From contig CAKTPV010000009.1 in NCBI GenBank assembly GCA_934591815.1, positions 1 to 64,000 on the forward strand: a stretch of DNA of 64,000 bases, read 5' to 3'. Under the pieces are notes generated by a model. That model was not told the origin of the DNA, searched no databases, and saw nothing but the letters and a program-made list of their open reading frames with translations. The translations under genes were made by a program, and so were the position numbers. Within the stretch, counting starts at the first letter, position 1, and the number at the start of each line of letters is the position of its first letter. This document shows, in pieces, positions 9,203 to 17,125 of the stretch. This DNA is from an uncultured Oscillospiraceae bacterium (GTDB lineage Bacteria; Bacillota; Clostridia; Oscillospirales; Oscillospiraceae).

Positions 9203-10552
9203 ATGTATTGTACGAGAAAAGTCAATGATGATTATACATGGGTCGGCGCCGACTGCCGGCGGCTGGCGCTGTTTGAGGGCGTGTTCGGCGTGCCGGACGG
9301 CATCAGCTTCAACAGCTACCTGCTGACGGATGAGAAGACCGTGCTGTTCGACGGCGTGGACAGCGTGGTGCGCCGCACGTTCCGGGAGAATCTGGCCCAT
9401 GCGCTGGCGGGGCGGGAGCTGGACTATATCGTGGTACACCACATGGAGCCGGATCACGCGGCGGAGCTGGCGGATCTTGCCAAGGACTATCCCAAGGCGC
9501 AGTTTTTGTGCAGCGCTATGGCCAAGACCATGGTGGGGCAGTTCTTCGGCCCGGAGGTGGCGGGGCGCATCACCGTCATCAAGGAGGGGGACACCCTCTG
9601 CACCGGCCGGCACACCCTGCGCTTTGTGGCGGCGCCCATGGTCCACTGGCCGGAGGTGATGATGACCTACGACGAGACGGACAAGCTGCTGCTGTCGGCG
9701 GACGCCTTCGGCTGCTTCGGCGCACTGAACGGGGCGCTGTTTGCCGATGAGGTGGACTTCGACCGGGACTATCTGGACGAGGCGCGGCGGTACTACACCA
9801 ACATCGTGGGCAAGTACGGCCCGCAGGTGCAGACGGTGCTGCAAAAGGCCGGGACGCTGGATATCCAGATGCTGCTGCCGCTCCACGGCTTCGTGTGGCG
9901 GAAGGATCTGGGGTATTTCCTGGAAAAGTATGACCTGTGGAGCCGCTACGAGCCGGAGGTGCGGGGCGTGATGATCGCCTATGCCTCGGTGTACGGCGAT
10001 ACGGAGAACGCCGCCAACGTGCTGGCGTGCCGTCTGGCGGAGAAGGGCGTAAAGGTGACGATGTTCGACGCCTCGGTGACGCCGGCGTCCTACATCGTGT
10101 CCGCCGCCTTCCGCTACAGCCATCTGGTATTTGCGTCCACCACCTATAACATGGGCATCTTCGTCACCATGGAGCAGCTGCTCCACGACATCGTGGCCCA
10201 CCAACTGGCGAACCGTCGGTACGCCCTCATCGAAAACGGCTCGTGGTCGCCGGTGAGCGGCAAGAAGATGCAGGAGCTGCTGACGCCGCTGAAGGGCTGG
10301 TCGGAGCTCCAGGCACCGCTGACGGTCAAGTCGGCGCTGCGGCCGGATCAGGACGCGCAGATGGAGCGTCTGGCAGACGCCATCGCCGCCGATGTGCGGG
10401 AGGAGAAGGCGGAGCAGGCGTCCTCCGGCGAGGCTAAGCACCGCTATGTGTGCAAGGTGTGCGGCTATGTCTACGAGGGCGATACGCTGCCGGAGGACTA
10501 TAAGTGTCCCCTGTGCGGTGCCGGCGCGGCGTATTTTCAGGAGGAAGCCTGA
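9203..10552 (+). CDS. flavodiiron protein (FprA type) with fused C-terminal rubredoxin
   Basis: 449 residues in three modules. A metallo-beta-lactamase-like di-iron domain (about 1-250) has HHMEPDH at 79-85, HWPEV, the bridging Asp in SADAFG and the last His in LLPLHGF. A flavodoxin FMN domain (about 255-395) starts IAYASVYGDTENAAN. A rubredoxin (about 411-449) has CKVCGY and CPLCG cysteine pairs. It reduces O2 to water, or NO to N2O, in the cytosol and protects anaerobic enzymes. The fused rubredoxin supplies electrons, as in flavorubredoxin. The frame is open upstream, but the ATG at 9203 follows AAAGGATG and fits the family N-terminus. Confidence 0.95.
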   Translation: MYCTRKVNDDYTWVGADCRRLALFEGVFGVPDGISFNSYLLTDEKTVLFDGVDSVVRRTFRENLAHALAGRELDYIVVHHMEPDHAAELADLAKDYPKAQFLCSAMAKTMVGQFFGPEVAGRITVIKEGDTLCTGRHTLRFVAAPMVHWPEVMMTYDETDKLLLSADAFGCFGALNGALFADEVDFDRDYLDEARRYYTNIVGKYGPQVQTVLQKAGTLDIQMLLPLHGFVWRKDLGYFLEKYDLWSRYEPEVRGVMIAYASVYGDTENAANVLACRLAEKGVKVTMFDASVTPASYIVSAAFRYSHLVFASTTYNMGIFVTMEQLLHDIVAHQLANRRYALIENGSWSPVSGKKMQELLTPLKGWSELQAPLTVKSALRPDQDAQMERLADAIAADVREEKAEQASSGEAKHRYVCKVCGYVYEGDTLPEDYKCPLCGAGAAYFQEEA

Positions 10553-10601
10553 CGCACGGTAAAAAGGTGAGAGTTTTCCCGTAAAAATTGCGAAATTATC
10601 C

Positions 10602-10630
10602 TTGCAAAGCGGGGAAACTTGTGCTATTAT
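10602..10630 (+). promoter_or_regulatory. rpsB promoter
   Basis: TTGCAA, 17-bp spacer, TATTAT with an upstream TG (extended -10). It gives an untranslated leader of about 100 nt rich in GC repeats; I see no autogenous S2 structure I can name in it. Confidence 0.78.
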
Positions 10631-10739
10631 ATTTCGGTGAATCCGCACAGCTTCGGACTGTCGGTCGGTGCCGCAAGGTTGGCCGGCGGGAGGATGGAGC
10701 TGGAGGTACAAACTAAAAACAAAAGGAGAAACAACAAAA

Positions 10740-11471
10740 ATGGCAAATCAGAACGTCGTATCCATGAAGGCCCTGCTGGAGGCCGGTGTACACTTCGGTC
10801 ATCAGACCCGCCGCTGGAACCCCAAGATGGCTCCCTACATCTACACCGAGCGCAACGGCATCTATATCATCGACCTGCAGAAGACCGTGAAGAAGCTGGA
10901 GGAGGCCTATGCCTTCGTGCGTCAGCTGTCCGAGAACGGCCAGTCCCTGCTGTTCGTGGGCACCAAGAAGCAGGCTCAGGAGGCCATCAAGGACGAGGCT
11001 ACCCGCTGCGGTATGTACTATGTCAACGCCCGTTGGCTGGGCGGCATGATGACCAACTTCAAGACCATGCGCACCCGTATCGACCGTCTGAACCAGCTGA
11101 AGACCATGCAGGCCGACGGCACGTTCGACATGCTGCCCAAGAAGGAAGTCATCAAGCACCTGGGCGAGATCGAGAAGCTGGAGAAGTATCTGGGCGGCGT
11201 GAAGGAAATGAAGAAGCTGCCCGGCGCTCTGTTCATCGTGGACACCCGCAAGGAGCGCAACGCCATCGCCGAGGCGCACCGTCTGGGCATTCCCGTTGTG
11301 GCCATCGCCGATACCAACTGCGATCCCGACGAGATCGATTACCCCATCCCCGGCAACGACGACGCTATCCGCGCCATCAAGCTGATCGCCTCCGTTATGG
11401 CCAACGCCATGATCGAGGGTCGTCAGGGCGAGCAGATCGAGGAAGCTGCCGAGTCCAAGGACGCCGAGTAA
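10740..11471 (+). CDS. rpsB: 30S ribosomal protein S2
   Basis: 243 residues, the usual size. Signatures are [22 protein letters not shown] at the N-terminus and [18 protein letters not shown] near the C-terminus. The frame is open 24 codons upstream, but the family start is the ATG at 10740 after AAAGGAG. S2 is added late to the 30S subunit. It is followed by tsf, the almost universal neighbour. Confidence 0.97.
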   Translation: MANQNVVSMKALLEAGVHFGHQTRRWNPKMAPYIYTERNGIYIIDLQKTVKKLEEAYAFVRQLSENGQSLLFVGTKKQAQEAIKDEATRCGMYYVNARWLGGMMTNFKTMRTRIDRLNQLKTMQADGTFDMLPKKEVIKHLGEIEKLEKYLGGVKEMKKLPGALFIVDTRKERNAIAEAHRLGIPVVAIADTNCDPDEIDYPIPGNDDAIRAIKLIASVMANAMIEGRQGEQIEEAAESKDAE

Positions 11472-11502
11472 TTTCATTCAACAGATAACCGCGTAATCTC
11501 AC

Positions 11503-11531
11503 GGGGCAGGGAAGTGTCCCTGCCCCTTTTT
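11503..11531 (+). terminator. rpsB-tsf intercistronic attenuator
   Basis: A ten-pair stem (GGGGCAGGGA with TCCCTGCCCC, loop AGTG) and five Ts lie between rpsB and tsf. Partial termination here would lower tsf relative to rpsB; no separate tsf promoter is evident after it. Confidence 0.85.
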
Positions 11532-11559
11532 CAATTTCAATTTTCAGGAGGAAATAACA

Positions 11560-12486
11560 ATGGCTTTTACTGCTGCTGATGTAAAGACCCTGCGCGAGAT
11601 GACCAGCGTGGGCATGATGGACTGCAAGAAGGCGCTTGTCGAGTGCGACGGCGATATGGATAAGGCTGTTGAGTGGCTGCGCGAGAAGGGCCTGGCCAAG
11701 GCTGCCAAGAAGGCCGGCCGCATCGCCGCCGAGGGTATGTCCTACGCGCTGACCGAGAACGGTGTGGGCGTCGTGGTGGAGGTCAACTGCGAGACGGACT
11801 TCTGCGCCAAGAGCGACCTGTTCGTGGCCTTCGTCAAGGATATCGCCAAGGTCATCGCCGAGCAGAACCCCGCCGATGTGGACGCTCTGATGAACTGCAA
11901 GTACGTCGGCTCCGAGCTGACCGTTTCCGAGACCATGCCCGAGAAGGTCATGTCCATCGGTGAGAACCTGCAGATCCGCCGCTTCGTGCGCTTCTCCGAG
12001 AACACCAGCGTTGGCTACGTCCACGCCGGCGGCAAGATCGGCGTGCTGGTGAATCTGGCTGTGGAGGGCGGCATCGACGCCACCGAGATCGGCAAGAACG
12101 TCGCCATGCAGATCGCCGCTCTGAATCCCCGCTTCTGGGACAAGTCCCAGGTCACCGACGAGGTGCTGGCCGAGGAGAAGAAGATCGCCCTGGCTCTGAT
12201 GGATACCGATCCCAAGATGGCCTCCAAGCCCGAGGCCGTCAAGGAAAAGATCGTCATGGGCAAGATGAACAAGTTCTACGAGGAGAACTGCCTGCTGCAG
12301 ATGGAGTTCGTCCGCAGCGATCTCTTTCAGGGCTCTGTGGAGAACTATGTGGCCGATGCTGCCAAGAAGCTGGGCGGCTCCGTCAAGTTCGTGGACGCCG
12401 TGCGCTACCAGACCGGCGAGGGCATCGAGAAGAAGCAGGAGGACTTCGCCGCTGAGGTCGCTGCTCAGATGAACGCGGGCAAGTAA
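11560..12486 (+). CDS. tsf: translation elongation factor Ts
   Basis: 308 residues. It has the UBA-like N-terminus (VKTLREMTSVGMMDCKKAL) and the catalytic core segment NCETDFCAKSDLFVAFVKDIA, in which the usual second V of TDFVA is C. EF-Ts recycles EF-Tu by exchanging GDP for GTP. AGGAGG precedes the ATG. Its own terminator has been split by a mobile element just downstream. Confidence 0.97.
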   Translation: MAFTAADVKTLREMTSVGMMDCKKALVECDGDMDKAVEWLREKGLAKAAKKAGRIAAEGMSYALTENGVGVVVEVNCETDFCAKSDLFVAFVKDIAKVIAEQNPADVDALMNCKYVGSELTVSETMPEKVMSIGENLQIRRFVRFSENTSVGYVHAGGKIGVLVNLAVEGGIDATEIGKNVAMQIAALNPRFWDKSQVTDEVLAEEKKIALALMDTDPKMASKPEAVKEKIVMGKMNKFYEENCLLQMEFVRSDLFQGSVENYVADAAKKLGGSVKFVDAVRYQTGEGIEKKQEDFAAEVAAQMNAGK

Positions 12487-12506
12487 GCACGAGATACTGA
12501 AAAGAG

Positions 12507-12522
12507 CAAACCACCCTCCGGC
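12507..12522 (+). terminator. left half of the split tsf terminator
   Basis: AAACCACCCTCCGGC is the exact reverse complement of GCCGGAGGGTGGTTT at 14242-14256, where the T-run is found. Joined, they make a 15-pair intrinsic terminator directly after tsf. The 1.7 kb between them is the inserted element. Confidence 0.8.
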
Positions 12523-12531
12523 GCAATAGAC

Positions 12532-12549
12532 GGGTGTCCGTAAAACAGT
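12532..12549 (+). repeat. left inverted end of the element
   Basis: GGGTGTCCGTAAAACAGT, matched in inverted orientation at 14218-14235 with one difference. Confidence 0.75.
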
Positions 12550-12615
12550 TAATCCTCCGTATGGCTTAGACCATGCGGAGGATTTGTTTATGTCTAATCT
12601 TCAAACTTGCTGGCG

Positions 12616-12641
12616 GCAAACGGTTTGTCAAAACCGTTTGC
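12616..12641. repeat. 26-bp inverted repeat, possible origin of transfer or recombination site
   Basis: Arms GCAAACGGTTT and AAACCGTTTGC separated by GTCA. It lies in about 260 bp of noncoding sequence of a type seen near mobilisation regions of Clostridia conjugative elements. The role as oriT is inference; no relaxase gene is present here. Confidence 0.5.
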
Positions 12642-12808
12642 GGACGGCAAGTCCACAGGGGATAGCCGCTTTAGCAGCGCAAGGGGGTGTAGCCACCTTG
12701 ACGGAACGAAGTGACGCAACATTCTCGGTCATGCAGTATCCTCCTGCTGACGGAGAATGAAGCTCCGCAGGACGCACGATACTCCCGTTAGGAGAGTATA
12801 GGAGTGCG

Positions 12809-12832
12809 CCCTTTAGTTCCTAAAGGGTTTTT
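12809..12832 (+). terminator. hairpin with T-run inside the element
   Basis: CCCTTTA and TAAAGGG around a five-base loop, followed by TTTTT. It would stop plus-strand transcription coming from tsf before it runs antisense into the DUF3021 gene, which matters because the tsf terminator is split. Confidence 0.7.
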
Positions 12833-12874
12833 ATCAGTTCGACAAACTGGAAGTTGCCGTTGTGAAGGTTATGC

Positions 12875-13339
12875 TCATTTTGCGTTATTACTCTTCCGAA
12901 CTCCGTCATTCATTCTTTTCACTTTGCGTTTCCATACAAAATATTGAACGAGCCAAGTGATGACGAAAATTGCAACGAATATTCCTACATATGAAAGAAT
13001 ACCAATAGCATTATGCTTCATCCAATTCGTAATATAGGCAATCGGAAACATCGTAACACAGGCAATGGAAAAGTAAATTCCGCTTTGCTTTGCAAGGCTC
13101 CACGAATCAATTTCCCAAATAACGGAAGCCATTGCGAAGCCTGTACCCAAAATTCCGCAGAGAATTGTTTGAAGAATAACTGCGTTTAATTCATTTTTCA
13201 TTGTATCAATCAACTCAGGGGTGACAGGATAGAACGAACCATCTCCTATGCACATTGATATAATCACAGTTATTACAAAACCGATAGCAATGCCGAGAGG
13301 GAATCCGAGAAGCCCACGCTGAATCATCTTTTTTTTCAT
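12875..13339 (-). CDS. DUF3021-family membrane protein
   Basis: 154 residues with four predicted membrane helices. A charged start (MKKKMIQRG) precedes the first helix, and the C-terminus is basic and cytoplasmic (WKRKVKRMNDGVRKS). DUF3021 proteins almost always sit beside a LytTR DNA-binding protein and are thought to control it at the membrane; the signal is unknown. The ATG at 13339 follows GAGGTGG at good spacing; a GTG nine bases upstream is less likely. It lies ten bases after the LytTR gene and is probably co-transcribed. Low GC marks it as imported cargo. Confidence 0.85.
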   Translation of the reverse strand: MKKKMIQRGLLGFPLGIAIGFVITVIISMCIGDGSFYPVTPELIDTMKNELNAVILQTILCGILGTGFAMASVIWEIDSWSLAKQSGIYFSIACVTMFPIAYITNWMKHNAIGILSYVGIFVAIFVITWLVQYFVWKRKVKRMNDGVRKSNNAK

Positions 13340-13349
13340 TTTTACCACC

Positions 13350-13790
13350 TCATATTCCTAATAATTGTTTGATCTTGGCGACAAAACGCCTTGAAACATA
13401 AGTAACCGTCCCATTTGAAAGCGTAACACAAATTGTTCCTGCAAAGCTTAAATCAAAACCCTTGACTTTTCTCAGATTGATAATATCCGAGTTTGATATT
13501 CGGACAAAAAAGTTGCTGTCCAGCCGCTGCTCCATTTCGTAAAGCCGCAGACGGAGCGTGTACTCACCGTGATTTGTTTCGGCAAACACTTTGCCTGATG
13601 CAGCAAAAATGCGGTAAATATCAAACGGCTCCAACACTTCGACAATATCATCTTTGAATCCGGCAATCATTTTCGGCTGCTCGTCTGAAAGCCTTTTCAT
13701 GATTTCATTGATTTCGTCGGTCATTTTGTTTGTCACAACGATGATTTTGGGTTCCTTGCAGTTCTCATCTAACTTGATTTCAATTTGCAT
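13350..13790 (-). CDS. LytTR-family transcriptional regulator (no receiver domain)
   Basis: 146 residues. The C-terminal two-thirds is a LytTR DNA-binding domain, with the typical RLRLYEMEQRLDSNFFVRISNSDIINLRKVKGF core and the closing VTYVSRRFVAKIKQLLG. The N-terminal 50 residues are a short helical part, not a receiver. Such stand-alone LytTR proteins pair with DUF3021 membrane proteins and usually regulate their own operon. AGAGGAGGTG precedes the ATG. A perfect inverted repeat 40-70 bp upstream is the likely operator. Confidence 0.9.
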   Translation of the reverse strand: MQIEIKLDENCKEPKIIVVTNKMTDEINEIMKRLSDEQPKMIAGFKDDIVEVLEPFDIYRIFAASGKVFAETNHGEYTLRLRLYEMEQRLDSNFFVRISNSDIINLRKVKGFDLSFAGTICVTLSNGTVTYVSRRFVAKIKQLLGI

Positions 13791-13829
13791 TTGCTCACCT
13801 CCTCTTTGTTACGGTTACAGTATAAGAAA

Positions 13830-13859
13830 ATCGAGAATTGATTTCCACCGATTCTCGAT
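13830..13859. promoter_or_regulatory. inverted repeat upstream of LytTR gene, likely autoregulatory operator
   Basis: ATCGAGAAT and ATTCTCGAT, nine-base perfect arms with a 12-bp spacer, lie between the LytTR start and a minus-strand TATAAT at 13948-13953. It could be a LytTR dimer site or an RNA hairpin in the leader. Confidence 0.6.
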
Positions 13860-14035
13860 AGGTGGTCGTTTTCAGACCATAGACGGTAGATTATATAAAT
13901 AATCTTCCTCATCAAACAACGATTTGTTGCTCACTTTTCGTATTCAAATTATACCATAAAACTTGTGAACAGTTCTACCGCAACTTTGGAATATATGAGA
14001 AAAGTCCGGACAGTTTTCTGCCCAGACTTCCTCGC

Positions 14036-14233
14036 TCAATCATAAATCAATTCCGCTTTCACAGTCTCCTCTGCCTGCGCCTTGCAAGCGTTCATCTGCC
14101 GCACCCATTCCATTTGGTTTTCGGCTTTCAGCTGTTCGGTCACGCCGTTTTGCTCTGCCAGTGACCGCACGATCAGCTCCATGCGGTTTCGTGCCGCTTC
14201 GTCAATCTTAGCGCAATACTGTTTTACGTACAC
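14036..14233 (-). pseudogene. TnpV C-terminal fragment
   Basis: 65 residues reading IDEAARNRMELIVRSLAEQN and then VTEQLKAENQMEWVRQMN. This matches the C-terminal half of TnpV, a small protein encoded by Tn4451/Tn4453-type and related Clostridia elements. The N-terminal half is missing, because the fragment begins exactly at the right inverted end of the element. It is evidence of the element's ancestry and not a working gene. Confidence 0.8.
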
Positions 14234-14235
14234 CC
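14218..14235 (-). repeat. right inverted end of the element
   Basis: On the minus strand this reads GGGTGTACGTAAAACAGT, the inverted partner of the left end. Confidence 0.75.
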
Positions 14236-14241
14236 AGCCAT

Positions 14242-14258
14242 GCCGGAGGGTGGTTTTT
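14242..14258 (+). terminator. right half of the split tsf terminator
   Basis: GCCGGAGGGTGGTTTTT, complement of 12507-12522 plus the T-run. Alone it cannot form the stem. Confidence 0.8.
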
Positions 14259-14274
14259 CATAACCGTCCCCATG

Positions 14275-14303
14275 AAAAGAGCCGCCCGCGGGCGGCTCTT
14301 TTT
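14275..14303. terminator. terminator of the 5'-nucleotidase gene
   Basis: AAAAGAGCCGCCCG and its complement form a long stem with A and T flanks, so it works in both directions. Confidence 0.88.
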
Positions 14304-14330
14304 CGTGTATGCCAGCTGTATGAGATCCCG

Positions 14331-15953
14331 TCAGGAAACGGTGATGCGGCCTGCGGGCTGGCCGTACTTGTCGGCGGTGATGGTGCCGCCCAGCACGGTC
14401 TTGACGTAGTCCATGACCACCTCATCCATGGCGATGCCCAGATCGTAGTTGGCGGTGGCGTTGATGAAGCGGTAGTAGGTATCGCCGCCGCTGGCCATAA
14501 AGTCGTTGGTGGCGATGGTGTAGGTAGCCGCCGGGTCAAAGTCCTTGCCGCCCACAGAGGTGATGGTCACGCGGTTGATGCTCTTGGGAGCGGCATAGGT
14601 GGTGCCGGGATATTCGTCGCCGGCGTCATAGGCCTTGCTTGTGTCCACGGTGAACTCAATGCCGGATACCTGCGGGAAGCCGCCGATGGCCTCAGGCGTG
14701 CAGAAGGTGGACGCCTCCAGCACCTCCAGCAGCTCGCTGCCGGTGATCTTGATGATGCTCAGGGTGTTGCCGAAGGGCAGCACGGTGTTGATATCCTTCT
14801 TGGTGATGTCGCCGGTCTCGATGGTGGCGCGGATGCCGCCGCCGTTGGTGATGGCGCCGTCCACGGACTCACCCTCCAGATTGCTTCTCCAGACCAGTGC
14901 GTCGGTGATCAGGTCGCCCAGATTGGTCTCCTCGGTACGGTTGCCGGGGGCCTTCTCGCCGTTGAGGGTGACCTCGGTCTTGGCGAATACGGTGCCGTAC
15001 TCGGCCTCCACCTGGGCTGCGATAGCGGCGGCGCGGGCGGCGATCTCGTTGTCAGCGGGGACCTCAATGCCCTCCGTGGGCACGCACTCAGTGGTGATGG
15101 TGCTGTCCTTGATGGTCACGACGCCAATGTTCTCCAGCTTGGTGCCGGTGGAGGTGAGCACGGTGTCGCCCACCTTGCGGTCGGCGTTGGTCTTTTCGGC
15201 GATCTCCTCCTCGGTGGAGTGGGAGTGGCCGTCGATGAACACGTCGATGCCGGTGACCTTGGCCAGCAGGTCAATGGAACGGTTGGCGGTGACGGCGGTC
15301 TCGTCGTCAATGCCCAGATGGCCGATGCAGATCACGTAGTTGCAGCCTTCCTCCTCGCGCAGCATGGTGACCATGTCCTGCGCGATCTGGTACATCTCCT
15401 CGCCGCCGGCGAAGGTCACGCCCGCGATCTTGCCGGGGTGGGCCTTGGTGGCGGTCTCCGGGGTATCCAGACCGAACACGCCGATCTTGGTGCCGCCGGG
15501 GGTGGTGAACACGGCGGCGTCGTCAAAGGCCAGCTCGCCGTTGTACTTCACGTTGGCAGCCAGCACGGGGAAGCCGGCGGACGCCATGTTCTGCTTCAGC
15601 ACCTCGTAGCCGTAGTCGAACTCGTGGTTGCCCAGCGCCACGGCGTCATAGCCCACCATGTTCATCAGCTCGATGGCGGTGGCGCCTTGGGACAGGCTTA
15701 CAGAGGTGGTGCCTTGGCTGAAGTCGCCGGCGTCCAGCACAAGGACGTAGGCGCCGTCCGCGGCATACTGGTCGGCCAGAACGGCGACCTTTGCATAATT
15801 CTCGATTGCTCCGTGGACATCGTTGGTGTGGAGGACGACCACCGGCTCTGTTGCGGTAGCGTCCGTGCCCATGACGGGCTTCTTCTCACCGCAGGCGCCC
15901 AGTGTAAACACCATGGCGACGGCGAGGAGGAGGGTCAAAAGCTTTTTCTTCAT
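14331..15953 (-). CDS. surface lipoprotein 5'-nucleotidase / 2',3'-cyclic phosphodiesterase (UshA family)
   Basis: 540 residues. A lipoprotein signal ends in LGAC. The N-terminal metallophosphatase domain (about 38-290) has HTNDVHG, DAGDFSQG, GNHEFDYG and IDGHSHS metal-binding motifs. The C-terminal 5'-nucleotidase domain (about 320-515) has NGGGIRATIETGDIT and the aromatic nucleotide-binding part. It releases phosphate from extracellular nucleotides. It is divergent from pstS with PhoP-box-like repeats between, so it is very likely a Pho regulon member that feeds the Pst importer. Confidence 0.92.
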   Translation of the reverse strand: MKKKLLTLLLAVAMVFTLGACGEKKPVMGTDATATEPVVVLHTNDVHGAIENYAKVAVLADQYAADGAYVLVLDAGDFSQGTTSVSLSQGATAIELMNMVGYDAVALGNHEFDYGYEVLKQNMASAGFPVLAANVKYNGELAFDDAAVFTTPGGTKIGVFGLDTPETATKAHPGKIAGVTFAGGEEMYQIAQDMVTMLREEEGCNYVICIGHLGIDDETAVTANRSIDLLAKVTGIDVFIDGHSHSTEEEIAEKTNADRKVGDTVLTSTGTKLENIGVVTIKDSTITTECVPTEGIEVPADNEIAARAAAIAAQVEAEYGTVFAKTEVTLNGEKAPGNRTEETNLGDLITDALVWRSNLEGESVDGAITNGGGIRATIETGDITKKDINTVLPFGNTLSIIKITGSELLEVLEASTFCTPEAIGGFPQVSGIEFTVDTSKAYDAGDEYPGTTYAAPKSINRVTITSVGGKDFDPAATYTIATNDFMASGGDTYYRFINATANYDLGIAMDEVVMDYVKTVLGGTITADKYGQPAGRITVS

Positions 15954-16037
15954 ACTCCGATTCCTTTCTGACAGCTTATTTTACACAGAGCCGCTTGCTG
16001 AGGACTGAATAAACGGCAAAGTGCGCGCTGTGAGGAC

Positions 16038-16066
16038 ATTGTACCATAACGGGCGGGTAAAGGCAA
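16038..16066 (-). promoter_or_regulatory. promoter of the 5'-nucleotidase gene
   Basis: On the minus strand: TTGCCT, 17-bp spacer, TACAAT. The PhoP-box-like repeats lie about 20 bp upstream of the -35, in activator position. Confidence 0.7.
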
Positions 16067-16084
16067 TCCTCGGAAAAGCAACGC

Positions 16085-16139
16085 TTTACTTGAATTTTAC
16101 AAGGGTGTGATTTTTTGCTTTACATACGGTTTCTACAAT
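16085..16139 (+). promoter_or_regulatory. PhoP-box-like direct repeats and pst promoter
   Basis: TTTACT at 16085, TTTACA at 16096 and TTTACA at 16119 are spaced 11 and 23 bp apart, that is one and two helical turns. This agrees with the TT(A/C/T)ACA repeats bound by PhoP in Firmicutes. The -10 TACAAT at 16134-16139 has no good -35, as expected of a PhoP-activated promoter. The cognate regulator is encoded in the same operon. Confidence 0.65.
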
Positions 16140-16189
16140 AAAGACGTACACAGGAGATATCCCAAAATACATGAAACGAGGTATGTGAT

Positions 16190-17056
16190 ATGAAAAAGAT
16201 CATGGCATTTGCATTGACCGCCGTTATGACGCTGGCGCTGCTGGTGGGCTGCGGCGATAAGGCGAACAATGACACCAACACCGGCGATGACAACGCCAAC
16301 GGCGGCACCGCTGCGGAGACTGTCAGCGGTACGGTATCCACCGACGGCTCCACCTCCATGGAGAAGGTCATCGGCGCACTGAGCGAGTCCTACATGGCCG
16401 CCAACAAGGACGTGACCGTCAACTACAACCCCACCGGCTCCGGCTCCGGCATCACCGCCGTGAAGGAGGGCACCTGCGACATCGGGCTTTCCTCCCGCGC
16501 CCTGAAGGACGAGGAGAAGGCGGGCGGCCTGAAGGAGACCGTGCTGGCCTATGACGGTATCGCCATCATCGTGCATCCCGACAACCCGGTCAGCGACCTG
16601 AGCATCGAGCAGATCGCCAAGCTGTACACCGGCGAGATCACCAACTGGAAGGATGTGGGCGGCAAGGACGCACAGGTGGTGCTGATCGGCCGTGAGGCGG
16701 CCAGCGGTACCCGCGACGGCTTTGAGTCCATCACCGGCACCAAGGACAAGTGCCAGTACCGGCAGGAGCTGACCTCCACCGGCGATGTCATCACCGCGGT
16801 GAGCCAGAACCCCGACGCCATCGGCTATGCGTCTCTGGCATCCATCAAGGACACCGTGAAGGCTCTGAACGTGGACGGCGTGACCCCCAGCGAGGCCACC
16901 GTCAAGGACGGCAGCTACAAGGTGCAGCGTCCCTTCGTACTGGTGACGGTGGAGGGCAAGGCACTCTCTCCTGCGGCACAGTCCTTCTTTGACTACGCGA
17001 CCTCTCCCGCTGCGGCAGATATCATCGCCAAGGCCGGCGCAGTGGCGGCCAACTGA
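16190..17056 (+). CDS. pstS: phosphate ABC transporter, phosphate-binding lipoprotein
   Basis: 288 residues. A signal peptide ends in LVGC (lipobox), followed by an Asp/Asn/Gly-rich linker. The PstS core shows STDGSTSMEKVIGALSE, NPTGSGSGITAV, DIGLSSRALK and the phosphate-binding REAASGTRDGF. It catches phosphate outside the membrane and hands it to PstCA. It leads pstSCAB-phoU-phoPR. A hairpin after the stop may keep pstS mRNA more abundant than the rest. Confidence 0.95.
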   Translation: MKKIMAFALTAVMTLALLVGCGDKANNDTNTGDDNANGGTAAETVSGTVSTDGSTSMEKVIGALSESYMAANKDVTVNYNPTGSGSGITAVKEGTCDIGLSSRALKDEEKAGGLKETVLAYDGIAIIVHPDNPVSDLSIEQIAKLYTGEITNWKDVGGKDAQVVLIGREAASGTRDGFESITGTKDKCQYRQELTSTGDVITAVSQNPDAIGYASLASIKDTVKALNVDGVTPSEATVKDGSYKVQRPFVLVTVEGKALSPAAQSFFDYATSPAAADIIAKAGAVAAN

Positions 17057-17073
17057 AAGTAAGGCGGTTCGGT

Positions 17074-17102
17074 AAGGCGGCATCCCCGGCGGGTGTCGCC
17101 TT
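17074..17102 (+). other. hairpin after pstS, possible mRNA 3'-end stabiliser
   Basis: AAGGCGGCA pairs with TGTCGCCTT (one mismatch) around an 11-base loop. No T-run follows, so it is more likely a processing or stabilising structure than a terminator. Confidence 0.5.
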
Positions 17103-17125
17103 ATCCCTGTATATGAGGTACTGAT

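Larger units (their letters stand above)
12523..14241. mobile_element. 1.7-kb non-autonomous element with inverted ends, carrying LytTR/DUF3021 cargo and a TnpV fragment
   Basis: The ends carry inverted copies of GGGTGT(C/A)CGTAAAACAGT at 12532-12549 and 14218-14235 (one mismatch in 18). Inside are a terminator-like hairpin (12551-12584), a 26-bp inverted repeat (12616-12641), a noncoding stretch rich in short palindromes (12640-12800), a DUF3021 gene, a LytTR gene and the C-terminal end of TnpV. The insert is visibly more AT-rich than its surroundings. It carries no transposase or recombinase, so it must depend on an element elsewhere or be dead. The exact edges are uncertain by several bases. 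Confidence 0.72.

Noticed and set aside
10631-10739. riboswitch or S2 autoregulatory element in the rpsB leader
   Set aside because: The leader is GC-rich and can fold, but I could not match it to any known class.
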